Positions 19,313-26,954 of a DNA stretch of 64,000 bases are shown piece by piece. The notes below the pieces were generated by a model. That model was not told the DNA's origin. It did no database searches and saw only the letters and a program-made list of their open reading frames with translations. This DNA comes from Pedobacter sp. W3I1. GTDB taxonomy: Bacteria > Bacteroidota > Bacteroidia > Sphingobacteriales > Sphingobacteriaceae. The first letter of the stretch is position 1, and each line of letters opens with the position of its first letter. The stretch lies in the NCBI RefSeq assembly GCF_030816015.1, contig NZ_JAUSXN010000001.1:4216001-4280000 (forward strand), in the 5' to 3' direction. Both the position numbers and the translations under genes were made by a program.

Positions 19313-20128
19313 ATGGAACATATATCCAAATACCTGACCAAGGACATCAAGCTTTCCAGCTATGAGGACAAACTCTTTAAATCAGACCTGATGTTTGATG
19401 ACCACATGCTGGTGTGGTTCATTTCGGGAGAAACCAGGATCATACAGGCAGAATCCACCTTCAGCTTTAAAACAGGTGATATTTTTCTGATCCCAAGGAA
19501 CGAACTGGCAACGATCATCAACTACCCGAAAAACGGCATGCCACATAAAACCGTGGTGATGCATTTATCCACCGATCGGTTAAAAAAGTTCTACGAAAAA
19601 AATGAGCATACAAAGAAAACACAAACCCAGCAGAAGATATACCGCTTCAGCAATCATCCATTGCTGGAAAGCTGCCTGGCTTCATTAATCCCTTATTTTG
19701 AGGTAGAAGGTGAATTCCCCGAAAGCCTGGCCACACTCAAGATTGAAGAGGCGATCAATATCCTGCGGCTGATCGATCCCAGCGTAGACAGCGTCCTTGC
19801 CAACTTCGATGTTCCGGGTAAGATCGATCTGATCGATTTTATGCAACGCAATTTTATGTTCAACATGCCCCTGGAGAAACTGGGCTACCTGACAGGCCGC
19901 AGCCTGTCAACCTTTAACAGGGACTTCAAAAAACTGTTTAATACCACGCCTCAAAAGTGGCTGACGGATAAAAGACTGGAACTGGCCTACTATCACCTGG
20001 CCGAGAAAAAGAAAAAACCGACTGAGATTTACCTCGAAGTCGGTTTTGAAGACCTCTCCCATTTTTCTTTTATTTTCAAAAAGAAATACGGGGTATCTCC
20101 CAATCAGCTTTTGCCAAACAAATATTAA
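19313..20128 (+). CDS. AraC-family transcriptional regulator
   Basis: 271 residues. An N-terminal cupin-like effector domain (residues about 20-130) is followed by the two-helix-turn-helix AraC domain (about 170-268), ending in EIYLEVGFEDLSHFSFIFKKKYGVSPNQL, a textbook AraC C-terminus. It is transcribed after the SDR gene and is probably its activator, acting on the direct repeats at 18120-18176. The effector is unknown. Confidence 0.92.
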   Translation: MEHISKYLTKDIKLSSYEDKLFKSDLMFDDHMLVWFISGETRIIQAESTFSFKTGDIFLIPRNELATIINYPKNGMPHKTVVMHLSTDRLKKFYEKNEHTKKTQTQQKIYRFSNHPLLESCLASLIPYFEVEGEFPESLATLKIEEAINILRLIDPSVDSVLANFDVPGKIDLIDFMQRNFMFNMPLEKLGYLTGRSLSTFNRDFKKLFNTTPQKWLTDKRLELAYYHLAEKKKKPTEIYLEVGFEDLSHFSFIFKKKYGVSPNQLLPNKY

Positions 20129-20313
20129 ACAGATTAAGCCATTTGACATCTCCATGCTTTCAGCCAAAGTAAACGATCTGCTCTATATACTAACGGTTGC
20201 AGCTTGTTCCCACCAGAATTATAGCCCGTAAATTTGAGTAACGATACCTATATTTTTCTTGGTTAAAACTTTTATTTTATTCGCTTTGTTACTTTCATTA
20301 AAAAAAGAAATTT

Positions 20314-20583
20314 ATGGCAAAGACAGAAAGTACAGACAGCGAGTATGAGAATGGCAAGAACGCAGATGCCCAGGAAAAACTTTCTCAGATAGCCCTTGGA
20401 AACACACAAGCTGCTAAAAGTATACTGAACGAGGCTGAACCGATTCCGAGCACACCCAAAACTTCCGGAACCGGAGCAAATCCTGCTGCTGCAACTCCAA
20501 ACTCCCTGATTGTTCATGAAGATGTGAGCGGAGATGAACGGTACGAGGAAGGTTCCAGTGAAACTCCGGAAAAAGACAAATAA
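20314..20583 (+). CDS. Small acidic hypothetical protein
   Basis: 89 residues, rich in Glu, Ser, Thr, Pro and Asn, without signal peptide or hydrophobic segment; probably disordered. It precedes the lone receiver gene by 66 bp in the same direction. No family recognised. Confidence 0.55.
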   Translation: MAKTESTDSEYENGKNADAQEKLSQIALGNTQAAKSILNEAEPIPSTPKTSGTGANPAAATPNSLIVHEDVSGDERYEEGSSETPEKDK

Positions 20584-20649
20584 GATGCTGCGGCTTCGTC
20601 GAAAAATTGATTTCATTAATGCTAATAACTCTGAAAGAATTACAGTAAC

Positions 20650-21021
20650 ATGGACAAACATATATGTATCCTGGAGGATGATCCTGGGATAAGAGAGATC
20701 CTGGAAATACTTTTATCGGAAGAAGGTTATCATGTGGAAGGATATTCTACTGTTCACGACTTTTTTTCAAAAAAGAATTCGGCCCCTGATCTGTTTATCC
20801 TGGATGTAATGCTTCCTGATGGAAATGGGATGAAAGTTTGCAATTTATTAAAGTCTGATCCTGCAACAAAGGCTACACCGATAATGATGATGAGTGCACA
20901 TGCGGATCTACCGCAAATGACCAGCGGCTGTAAGGCTGAGGAATTTGTAGTGAAGCCCTTTGATATACATGTGCTTTTGAGGAAAATATCCAGGCAAATC
21001 AATTCTGGCCCAGGCACATAA
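20650..21021 (+). CDS. Single-domain response regulator (CheY-like receiver)
   Basis: 123 residues forming one receiver domain: acidic pocket EDD (residues 9-11), phosphoacceptor Asp52 in FILDVMLPDGNG, Ser82 in MMSAH, and Lys102 in VVKPFD. There is no output domain, so it would act by protein contact or as a phosphate relay. No kinase gene adjoins it, although two histidine kinases occur further along (34317, 45342). It probably shares a transcript with the small gene at 20314. Confidence 0.9.
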   Translation: MDKHICILEDDPGIREILEILLSEEGYHVEGYSTVHDFFSKKNSAPDLFILDVMLPDGNGMKVCNLLKSDPATKATPIMMMSAHADLPQMTSGCKAEEFVVKPFDIHVLLRKISRQINSGPGT

Positions 21022-21364
21022 CAATGTTTTTCAGCTATTACAATAATCAGTTCTAAACAGAACCATCAAAGCGGGAAAAAACAATTACCGGGCAAGACAG
21101 TATACAAGGATTAGACTAACTAACATAAAGTGAAGGCTATGTTCTCGCTGCCGGGAGATGCTGAACACCCAAATACCTTGAAAGGTATCGTTGCTTTTGG
21201 CGTTCGGAACGCAATAATTTCTGTACCGGAGCCTGCTTAATATATTGATCTTGCAGATTATTGCTAATGGAACTGGATTAGTTTTCATGAAAATAAAAAT
21301 TCACGGAACCGTCAATTTTTACTAATATTTTTAGTTTACTGATTGAGAATTGTAATTTTATAAC
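21022..21364. other. Intergenic region with a short palindrome
   Basis: About 340 bp without a gene. It contains the perfect 16-bp palindrome ATACCTT-GA-AAGGTAT (21173-21188) and a smaller GCGTT-CGG-AACGC repeat shortly after it. These could be operator or hairpin elements upstream of the AlkB gene, but nothing further supports a role. Confidence 0.35.
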
Positions 21365-21979
21365 ATGAACCTTTTTGGAGAAACAGCATTATTTGACGGA
21401 GGCATAAAGAGGTACACAGATTTCAGTATACCCGATACTGAACTGCTACTATGGCAGCATTTTTTTAACAAAAACGAGGCAGATAATTATTATAAAATTC
21501 TTTTAGCCGAAACACCCTGGCAGCAGCGCATGCGAAAAATGTATGATAAGGTGGTGGTTGACCCCAGACTAACGGCCTATTATGGAGGCGAAAACGGCTA
21601 TCAATGGACACCCATCCTCATGGAAATAAAAAAGATGGTGGAAAATGGCTGTGGCATCAGTTTCGACCGGGTGCTATTGAACCTGTACCGTGATGGAAAG
21701 GATTCCGTGGCCTGGCACAGCGATACGCTTCCTGTTGACGGTAAACATCATCACATTGCATCGGTAACTTTTGGTGATACCAGAATTTTTAAGGTACGCC
21801 ACAAATTCAGAAAAGATATTGCAGCGCTGGATATACCACTGACACACGGAAGTTTTCTGCTGATGGATGAGACCATGCAGGATCACTATGAACACCATGT
21901 ACCAAAAACTGCACGCAATGTCGGCCCAAGGATTAATCTCACTTTCCGTATTTCTGAATCGAGTAAACCGGTTTATTGA
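21365..21979 (+). CDS. AlkB-family Fe(II)/2-oxoglutarate-dependent dioxygenase
   Basis: 204 residues. The jelly-roll iron site is visible: the H-x-D pair in WHSDTLP (about residue 117), the distal His in DHYEHHVPK (about 178) and the 2-oxoglutarate arginines in PRINLTFR (about 190-197). LNLYRDGKDSVAWHSD is characteristic of AlkB/ALKBH2-type demethylases, which repair N-alkylated bases in DNA or RNA by oxidation. It stands alone with its own upstream region. Activity on nucleic acid is inferred from family. Confidence 0.92.
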   Translation: MNLFGETALFDGGIKRYTDFSIPDTELLLWQHFFNKNEADNYYKILLAETPWQQRMRKMYDKVVVDPRLTAYYGGENGYQWTPILMEIKKMVENGCGISFDRVLLNLYRDGKDSVAWHSDTLPVDGKHHHIASVTFGDTRIFKVRHKFRKDIAALDIPLTHGSFLLMDETMQDHYEHHVPKTARNVGPRINLTFRISESSKPVY

Positions 21980-22040
21980 TTAGTATCTATACCCCGTACA
22001 GTGCTAAAATTTAAGAATGACATTATTCTGACGGCAATAA

Positions 22041-22062
22041 AACATACCAAGTAGTATGTTTG
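22041..22062 (+). promoter_or_regulatory. TetR operator overlapping the -7 box of its own gene
   Basis: AACATAC-N6-GTATGTT (22041-22060) is a perfect 7-bp inverted repeat. It overlaps the -7 box TATGTTTG (22055-22062), just before the TetR start at 22070. A close variant recurs before the next gene (22676-22695). Position and repetition indicate autorepression. Confidence 0.65.
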
Positions 22063-22069
22063 TAATAAT

Positions 22070-22660
22070 ATGATGTCAAAAGCAGCCAATACTAAATATC
22101 TTATTTTAACTAAATCACTTGATCTGATCTATAAAAAAGGGTACCAGGCCACGAGCGTTGACGATATTATAGCGACAACTAATCTGACCAAAGGGGCTTT
22201 TTTCTACCATTTTAAATCCAAAGAAGACATGGGTTTAGCGATCATCAATGAAATATTTTATCCTAAAGTGCGGGAGGAAGTATCCCAGAGACTGGAAAAA
22301 GTTTCGGGTATTACCAGCCAAATCTATAAGGCTTTTCACTTCCTGCTTTTAGGTAACCGGGCATTAAATATCATTTACGGATGTCCGGTGGTAAATTTGA
22401 TTGAAGAGATGTCGCCCATTAGTGAACCCTTCAGAAAATCGTTGAACAGGTTAATCAAGCGGGTGCAGCAAGCGTTGGAACTGGCGCTAACCTCCGCCCA
22501 AATGAAAAACGAAATACGCAAAGATGTTGATCCCAGGCGTGTTGCTATATTCCTGCTGACAGGCTATTCTGGCGTGAGAAACATGGGTAAAGTGCTGGGA
22601 AAAGAATCTTACGTCCAATTTCTGAGAGAACTGAAATTTTACCTCAACAACCTCAAATAA
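22070..22660 (+). CDS. TetR/AcrR-family transcriptional regulator
   Basis: 196 residues. N-terminal HTH: ILTKSLDLIYKKGYQATSVDDIIATTNLTKGAFFYHFKSKEDMGLAII, typical of TetR. The C-terminal domain resembles TetR_C regulators of the 'AcrR, FYHFKSKE' type. The start could be ATG 22070 or 22073. Operator-like sites lie before this gene and before the following membrane-protein gene, so it probably represses both itself and the 22701-24464 operon. Confidence 0.92.
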   Translation: MMSKAANTKYLILTKSLDLIYKKGYQATSVDDIIATTNLTKGAFFYHFKSKEDMGLAIINEIFYPKVREEVSQRLEKVSGITSQIYKAFHFLLLGNRALNIIYGCPVVNLIEEMSPISEPFRKSLNRLIKRVQQALELALTSAQMKNEIRKDVDPRRVAIFLLTGYSGVRNMGKVLGKESYVQFLRELKFYLNNLK

Positions 22661-22675
22661 AAAAATTTGTTATAA

Positions 22676-22695
22676 AACATACCACTTAGTACTTT
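22676..22695 (+). promoter_or_regulatory. Second TetR operator, before the membrane/cytochrome operon
   Basis: AACATAC-N6-GTACTTT: the left half is identical to the operator at 22041 and the right half matches at 5 of 7 positions. It lies 5 bp before the start at 22701. The shared site links the 22701-24464 genes to the TetR protein. Binding is inferred. Confidence 0.55.
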
Positions 22696-22700
22696 TCAAC

Positions 22701-23153
22701 ATGTATGATGCAATACTTCCGATTCACTCCTTACTCAGATGGCTTGTCCTGCTGGGCCTGATCTATTCGATCAATCTATCAGCTCGTGGATATTTCCGGG
22801 GCTGGCAGTTCAGCAAAAGGCACGATAGTATCCGGCACTGGACAGCAACCATAACACACATCCAGTTGATCTTAGGGATTTTGCTTTATACAAAAAGCAT
22901 AACAGTAAAGGCTTTTTTTTCCGGCATCCAAAGCACGGAATCGTTATTCTTTGGGGCCATTCATATCTCGTTCATGCTTACTGCCATCGTATTGGTCACT
23001 GTTGGCTCAGCAAAAGCAAAGCGAAAAAAAGAAAGCAACGAAAAGTTTAAGACAGTGTTGATCTGGTTCTCCCTGGCCCTCCTGATCATTCTGCTTGCAA
23101 TACCATGGCCCTTTTCGCCGCTCGCCCACCGTCCCCTGATTAGAAATTATTAA
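22701..23153 (+). CDS. Four-helix integral membrane protein
   Basis: 150 residues with four predicted membrane helices (about 10-30, 47-67, 80-102, 120-140). The conserved-looking histidines (IHSLLRW, HTHIQLILG-type HWTATITHIQLILG, IHISFML) are placed as in small haem-binding or cytochrome-b-like membrane proteins, but haem binding is only a guess. It is the first gene of a three-gene unit ending in a dihaem cytochrome, controlled by the TetR-type operator just upstream. Confidence 0.7.
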   Translation: MYDAILPIHSLLRWLVLLGLIYSINLSARGYFRGWQFSKRHDSIRHWTATITHIQLILGILLYTKSITVKAFFSGIQSTESLFFGAIHISFMLTAIVLVTVGSAKAKRKKESNEKFKTVLIWFSLALLIILLAIPWPFSPLAHRPLIRNY

Positions 23154-23164
23154 TATATAAAATC

Positions 23165-23497
23165 ATGACATACTTTTTTAAAACACAGATCGGCAGGCTA
23201 CGCCTGGTCGGCTACCTGGAAGGCATCTCTCTTCTTGTGCTTATTTTTGTTGCCGTACCGCTGAAACATTACTTTAATGACCCCAGGCTGGTTAAAAATC
23301 TGGGACCTATACATGGAGCGCTTTTCCTGCTGTTTATCTTCCTCACGATTAGCGTAGGTGTAGAAGAGAAATGGAAATTCAAAGACACTACCTGGAAAAT
23401 TTTGCTGGCCTGTGTTGTGCCGTTTGGAACCTTTTATATCGACCGGCATATTCTGCAGCACACTGAAGCCAACCAGATAGGCAAGGATGAAAAATAA
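23165..23497 (+). CDS. DUF3817-family membrane protein
   Basis: 110 residues, three membrane helices. The DUF3817 pattern is clear: RLRLVGYLEGISLLVLIFVAVPLKHY, GPIHGALFLLFIF and VVPFGTFYIDR. The function of the family is not established. It lies 11 bp after the preceding membrane gene and overlaps the cytochrome gene by 11 bp, so the three are translated as one unit. Confidence 0.88.
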   Translation: MTYFFKTQIGRLRLVGYLEGISLLVLIFVAVPLKHYFNDPRLVKNLGPIHGALFLLFIFLTISVGVEEKWKFKDTTWKILLACVVPFGTFYIDRHILQHTEANQIGKDEK

Positions 23498-24464
23498 GTT
23501 GTTCCTATTGCTTTTCTTTACAGTCGTTATAGCCTATGTCGTATTTATGCACGACATCGGGAACAAACCAATAAGTAACAGGAGCCACTTTAATGGAATG
23601 CTTTCCGCTTATGGTCTTTTCCGTGGTGAAATAGCGAGCCTGGAACCTGCAGCGGGGGTTGAAATTCTTGATTTAGGATCAACCCTTTTTACCGATTACG
23701 CCGAAAAGCAAAGATTGATCAGGTTGCCAAAGGGTAAGCGAATGCGTGCAACCGGTAATTCGCTGCCCGAATTCCCGGAAGGTACTATTATTGCAAAAAC
23801 CTTCTATTATTCGTACGCGAAAGAAAAACGACGCAGGCTGATTGAAACCCGGCTGCTAATCCTTCAAAACGGGCTATGGAATGCCGCGACCTATCAGTGG
23901 GACACAGCGCAGAAAGACGCGATATTGCTGGAAAAGGGTGCTATTGTTCCAGTTAGCTACCAAGGTAAGGATGGAATTTTCCGCCAGATCAATTACCAAA
24001 TTCCCTCCCAAAAAGATTGCGGAAGCTGCCATCGATCTGACAACCAGTTGATACCAATTGGCCCAACGATCAGAAATTTAAACATTGAAGTCATCCGTAA
24101 TGGAAAGAGCCAAAGTCAGCTAGTCTATCTCCACGAAAAGGGCTTGCTAGATTATAAAGACAAAGGCCGTTTTGGAACAATCCCTAACTTCCATGATGTA
24201 TCATTGCCAACAGAACCGAGGGCAAGAGCATACATGGCCATGAATTGTGCTCATTGCCATCGGCCGACAGGTATGGCTGGCCGAAAATCCTTAAACCTGG
24301 ATTTTGCAACAAGCTATAAAAATACAGGTATTCCATTCAATAAGCAGAATATAATAGAAAGAACCGCCGCTATGGGGGCATACCACATGCCAAAAATGGG
24401 CACGACTGTTATTGACACAGCGGGTGTTGCCCTGATTAGGCGATACATCCTAAGCCTGAAGTGA
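23487..24464 (+). CDS. Dihaem c-type cytochrome-like protein (SO2930-like)
   Basis: 325 residues. An N-terminal signal or anchor (residues 4-22) is followed by a periplasmic domain with two haem-attachment motifs, CGSCH (about residue 177) and CAHCH (about 252). It ends with a Met-containing AYHMPKMGTTVID segment that could supply axial ligands. It resembles the SO2930-type dihaem cytochrome family. The gene overlaps the DUF3817 gene by 11 bp. Together with the two membrane proteins it may form a small electron-transfer module de-repressed through the TetR regulator. Confidence 0.82.
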   Translation: MKNKLFLLLFFTVVIAYVVFMHDIGNKPISNRSHFNGMLSAYGLFRGEIASLEPAAGVEILDLGSTLFTDYAEKQRLIRLPKGKRMRATGNSLPEFPEGTIIAKTFYYSYAKEKRRRLIETRLLILQNGLWNAATYQWDTAQKDAILLEKGAIVPVSYQGKDGIFRQINYQIPSQKDCGSCHRSDNQLIPIGPTIRNLNIEVIRNGKSQSQLVYLHEKGLLDYKDKGRFGTIPNFHDVSLPTEPRARAYMAMNCAHCHRPTGMAGRKSLNLDFATSYKNTGIPFNKQNIIERTAAMGAYHMPKMGTTVIDTAGVALIRRYILSLK

Positions 24465-24550
24465 TTTATGGCTATTGAACAGGTTATTCCATAAATGTTT
24501 TACTAAACAGGCGTTTTAAACCAAAAGCCACCTTTTCTATCATGTTCAAA

Positions 24551-24823
24551 TCAGTATTCAACCATTTCATTATCCAGAAAGCAGTACATCCACCGTTCTC
24601 CTGGTTCTGATGAAATGATAACTGGATGTTTTTCTGCCCGGCAATGATGCGACATATGTTGCATTGGCGATGAATCACAGCATAAGGTAATGCCACAAGT
24701 TTGGCAGGTACGAAGATGCACCCAATCCGTACCTTGTTTTATGCAGGCTTCACAAACACGTTCTTTTGCAGTTTTTAATTCTTTTACAGCCTCTATGTGG
24801 CTGCATATGCTGTTGCTTTCCAT
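24551..24823 (-). CDS. UBP-type zinc-finger protein
   Basis: 90 residues making up almost exactly one ZnF-UBP domain: C-x-H near the N-terminus (SICSHI), then CEAC, WVHLRTCQTCGITLCCDSSP, HMSHHC, KHPVIIS and EPGERWMYC. In eukaryotes this fold binds the ubiquitin C-terminus. Bacterial members are commonly found beside thioredoxin-reductase-like flavoproteins, as here (gap 2 bp). The role in bacteria is not established. It is the last gene of the unit starting at 26418, which has a sigma-54-like promoter. Confidence 0.9.
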   Translation of the reverse strand: MESNSICSHIEAVKELKTAKERVCEACIKQGTDWVHLRTCQTCGITLCCDSSPMQHMSHHCRAEKHPVIISSEPGERWMYCFLDNEMVEY

Positions 24824-24825
24824 AA

Positions 24826-26070
24826 TTACAATTTTGATAAATATTGATGAACCTGGGTTACCGCCATGGCACCTTCACCTACGGCCGACGCAACCCTTTT
24901 TACCGAATTAAACCTAACATCCCCGGCAGCAAAAGAGCCCGGGACACTGGTTTCTAAATGATAAGGCGGACGTTCCAATTCCCAGCACATCTTATATTGA
25001 TCAAGGCTAAGCAAATCGTTACCTGTATAAAGATATCCATTTCTATCCCTGCAGATTGCAGTTTCAACAGCCCATTCGGTATTGGGTTTTCCACCTATAC
25101 AGATGAATAATTTAGAGGTGTCGTGCCATGCTTCTGTTCCATCCTGACTGTTTACAATTTTGATGCGCTGTAGATAATCATCACCCTCCAATGCCGCTAC
25201 TTCAGCATAATACAGGACATGAATATTCTTAATGGCCGCTATCCGCTGAATCAGGTATTCAGACAGGGTATCGGCAAGGTTACCTTTTCGGATTACCATG
25301 AAAACGCGTTTGGCAAAGCCAGAAAAATAGGTAGCAGCCTGTCCGGCAGAGTTTCCTCCACCAACAATGTAAAGGTCTTTATCCTGGCAGAAAAAAGCCT
25401 CACTTGCACCGGCACCATAATAAACTCCTTTATGAAAAAACCGGTCCTCATCAGGGAGATTCAACCGGGCATACTCCACTCCGGTTGCACAGATATTTGT
25501 TTTGGCGACCAGCTTTTCGCCGCTTGCAAAATCTACATGGATTCTATTGTCATAAAATGAGCCTTTGATCCCCTCCTTTAAAAGCAAAATCTCGACACCG
25601 AATTTTAGTGCTTGCTGCCTCGCTCTTTCCGCAAGGTTTGCTCCGGATATTCCTTCAGGAAAACCCAGGTAATTTTCGATCAGCGAACTTGTACCAGCCT
25701 GTCCGCCAATGGCCTCACGTTCAATCAGAATGGTTTTCAGTCCTTCTGATGCCGCATAAACCGCAGCACTTAATCCTGCGGGGCCAGCACCATAGATGGA
25801 AAGATCATATTCTGCATATTTGGGTTCGGTAATCCAGCCCAGATTACAGGCAATCTGTTCTAAGCTTGGATTTATGATCACTTTGCCATCAGGAAATTCT
25901 ATTACAGGTTGCTTTTCCGGATTATTAAATGAGGTAATTCCCTGGCCCCAGCCCAAATCATCTTGTGTAATGTCAAACCATTCGAAATCGATAACACTTC
26001 GTTTTAAAAAGTCTCTTATGGGGTAAATTTCAGGCGAATCTGGTTTACCGTATAGTTTTAGCTTATTCAT
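24826..26070 (-). CDS. Thioredoxin-reductase-like FAD/NAD(P) oxidoreductase lacking the redox CxxC
   Basis: Start ATG 26070; an in-frame GTG lies at 26076. About 414 residues. Residues about 1-75 form a degenerate glutaredoxin/thioredoxin-like domain (KLKLYGKPDSPEIYPIRDFL, with SPE where a CPxC motif would be). Then come the FAD motif GAGPAGLSAAVYAASEG (about 95), GGQAG, the NAD(P) motif GGGNSAGQAA and the FAD-binding end AAGDVR. At the place of the catalytic CATC of true thioredoxin reductases the sequence reads YYGAGASEAFF, so it cannot work as a classical thioredoxin reductase. Partner genes are the UBP zinc finger (gap 2 bp) and the 112-residue protein upstream (gap 9 bp). Confidence 0.88.
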   Translation of the reverse strand: MNKLKLYGKPDSPEIYPIRDFLKRSVIDFEWFDITQDDLGWGQGITSFNNPEKQPVIEFPDGKVIINPSLEQIACNLGWITEPKYAEYDLSIYGAGPAGLSAAVYAASEGLKTILIEREAIGGQAGTSSLIENYLGFPEGISGANLAERARQQALKFGVEILLLKEGIKGSFYDNRIHVDFASGEKLVAKTNICATGVEYARLNLPDEDRFFHKGVYYGAGASEAFFCQDKDLYIVGGGNSAGQAATYFSGFAKRVFMVIRKGNLADTLSEYLIQRIAAIKNIHVLYYAEVAALEGDDYLQRIKIVNSQDGTEAWHDTSKLFICIGGKPNTEWAVETAICRDRNGYLYTGNDLLSLDQYKMCWELERPPYHLETSVPGSFAAGDVRFNSVKRVASAVGEGAMAVTQVHQYLSKL

Positions 26071-26079
26071 GGGCACTTC

Positions 26080-26418
26080 CTAATCAGTTCGGCTTTTTAA
26101 TTGATTAATCACTTCATCTCCAGCGCTTTCGGATGAAGTTCCGTAACCGTTTACAAAGATTCCCTTTATTTTACCATCAATAGAGGATATGGCATAAACA
26201 ATGGCCTCATCATCAGGATCTGATTCGCCTTCAAAACGATAATGTCTATCAATCAAAAACTGCTCGGGAAATTCTTGTATCGGATTTTCTCCATCATTGA
26301 TCTGACTACTTTTCAGATTAAAATCGACTATATAACCTTGTTCAGCAAGCGCATTAACCACTTCGGAAAGTGAAGTCATTTCTCCGATATGTTTTAAATA
26401 ATCGTTATCCATAATCAT
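26080..26418 (-). CDS. Conserved hypothetical protein heading the TrxR-like/UBP operon
   Basis: 112 residues, no signal peptide. It contains YLKHIGEMTSLSEVVNALAEQGYIVDFNL and the strongly conserved-looking RFEGESDPDDEAIVYAISS and GIFVNGYGTSSE. It is a family I have seen in Sphingobacteriales and related groups with no settled function. A predicted sigma-54-type promoter starts transcription about 18 nt before the ATG. It is the first gene of the three-gene unit 26418-24551. Confidence 0.75.
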   Translation of the reverse strand: MIMDNDYLKHIGEMTSLSEVVNALAEQGYIVDFNLKSSQINDGENPIQEFPEQFLIDRHYRFEGESDPDDEAIVYAISSIDGKIKGIFVNGYGTSSESAGDEVINQLKSRTD

Positions 26419-26446
26419 TTGTTCTTTTTGAATGATGTGTTAATTT

Positions 26447-26531
26447 ACCAAAAAACAAACCAACCCGCAAAGAACTGTAAAACAAAACTTTAAAAAAAAA
26501 TAAATAATAAAAGATTGACGATATAAAGTGA
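26447..26531 (-). promoter_or_regulatory. Sigma-54-like promoter and enhancer site of the 26418-24551 operon
   Basis: On the minus strand, TGGTTTGTTTTTTGGT (26462-26447) gives TGG at -24 and TTG at -12, predicting a start at 26436. Upstream, TGACGATATAAAGTGA (26531-26516, written on the plus strand) has a perfect left half of the TNACGA-N4-TCGTTA site and a degenerate right half. Its centre is 87.5 bp from the predicted start, the same spacing as at four other promoters in the window. Confidence 0.6.
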
Positions 26532-26661
26532 ATTTATGATAAGCTTCAGGCATATTTTTTTATTAAAAATAAATGATCAGGAGATGAATTTTTCAATGCA
26601 TTAAAAAGTAAAAAAGAGTGGTTTAAACTAATTTAAATGGTTATCTTTAAATAAAAAAATC

Positions 26662-26841
26662 ATGATTATAGACCCAAATAAAGAAGAACTTTCTGACGAT
26701 AAGGAAGATGCATTAACCAGTGAAGAAGATGCGCTAAATCAAAGTACAATCATTAGTGATGAAAGCGCTGCTGAACACGATGCTGATTTATTAGATCAGG
26801 CAGATAAGGCCTCGCGCTCATCTTTCGAATTGGATATTTAG
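26662..26841 (+). CDS. 59-residue acidic hypothetical protein
   Basis: Short frame beginning MIIDPNKEELSDDKED and ending SSFELDI. It is strongly acidic (many Asp/Glu) with no hydrophobic segment. A near-consensus -7 box TATCTTTA lies at 26642-26649. It stands between two divergently oriented sigma-54-linked units and could be a small regulatory or stress protein, but only coding plausibility (start, stop, amino-acid make-up) supports it. Confidence 0.45.
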   Translation: MIIDPNKEELSDDKEDALTSEEDALNQSTIISDESAAEHDADLLDQADKASRSSFELDI

Positions 26842-26954
26842 GCCAATCGTTATGCCGGGAAAAATGGCGATATCTTTGGAAATTTCAGGAGATATCGCCA
26901 TTTCAGCAAGCAATGCGCAAGAGGGTAAGCATGAAAACTATTGCTTTAAGATGA

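Noticed and set aside
20239..20313. TAACGA half site and TGG-containing sequence before the small acidic gene at 20314, resembling the sigma-54 arrangement
   Set aside because: The expected +1 at 87 bp would fall inside the gene and no TTG follows TGG at the right spacing.
26585..26661. Possible sigma-54 promoter for the 59-codon gene using the activator site at 26516 in the other direction
   Set aside because: No TGG-N9-TTG element is found near the expected position.
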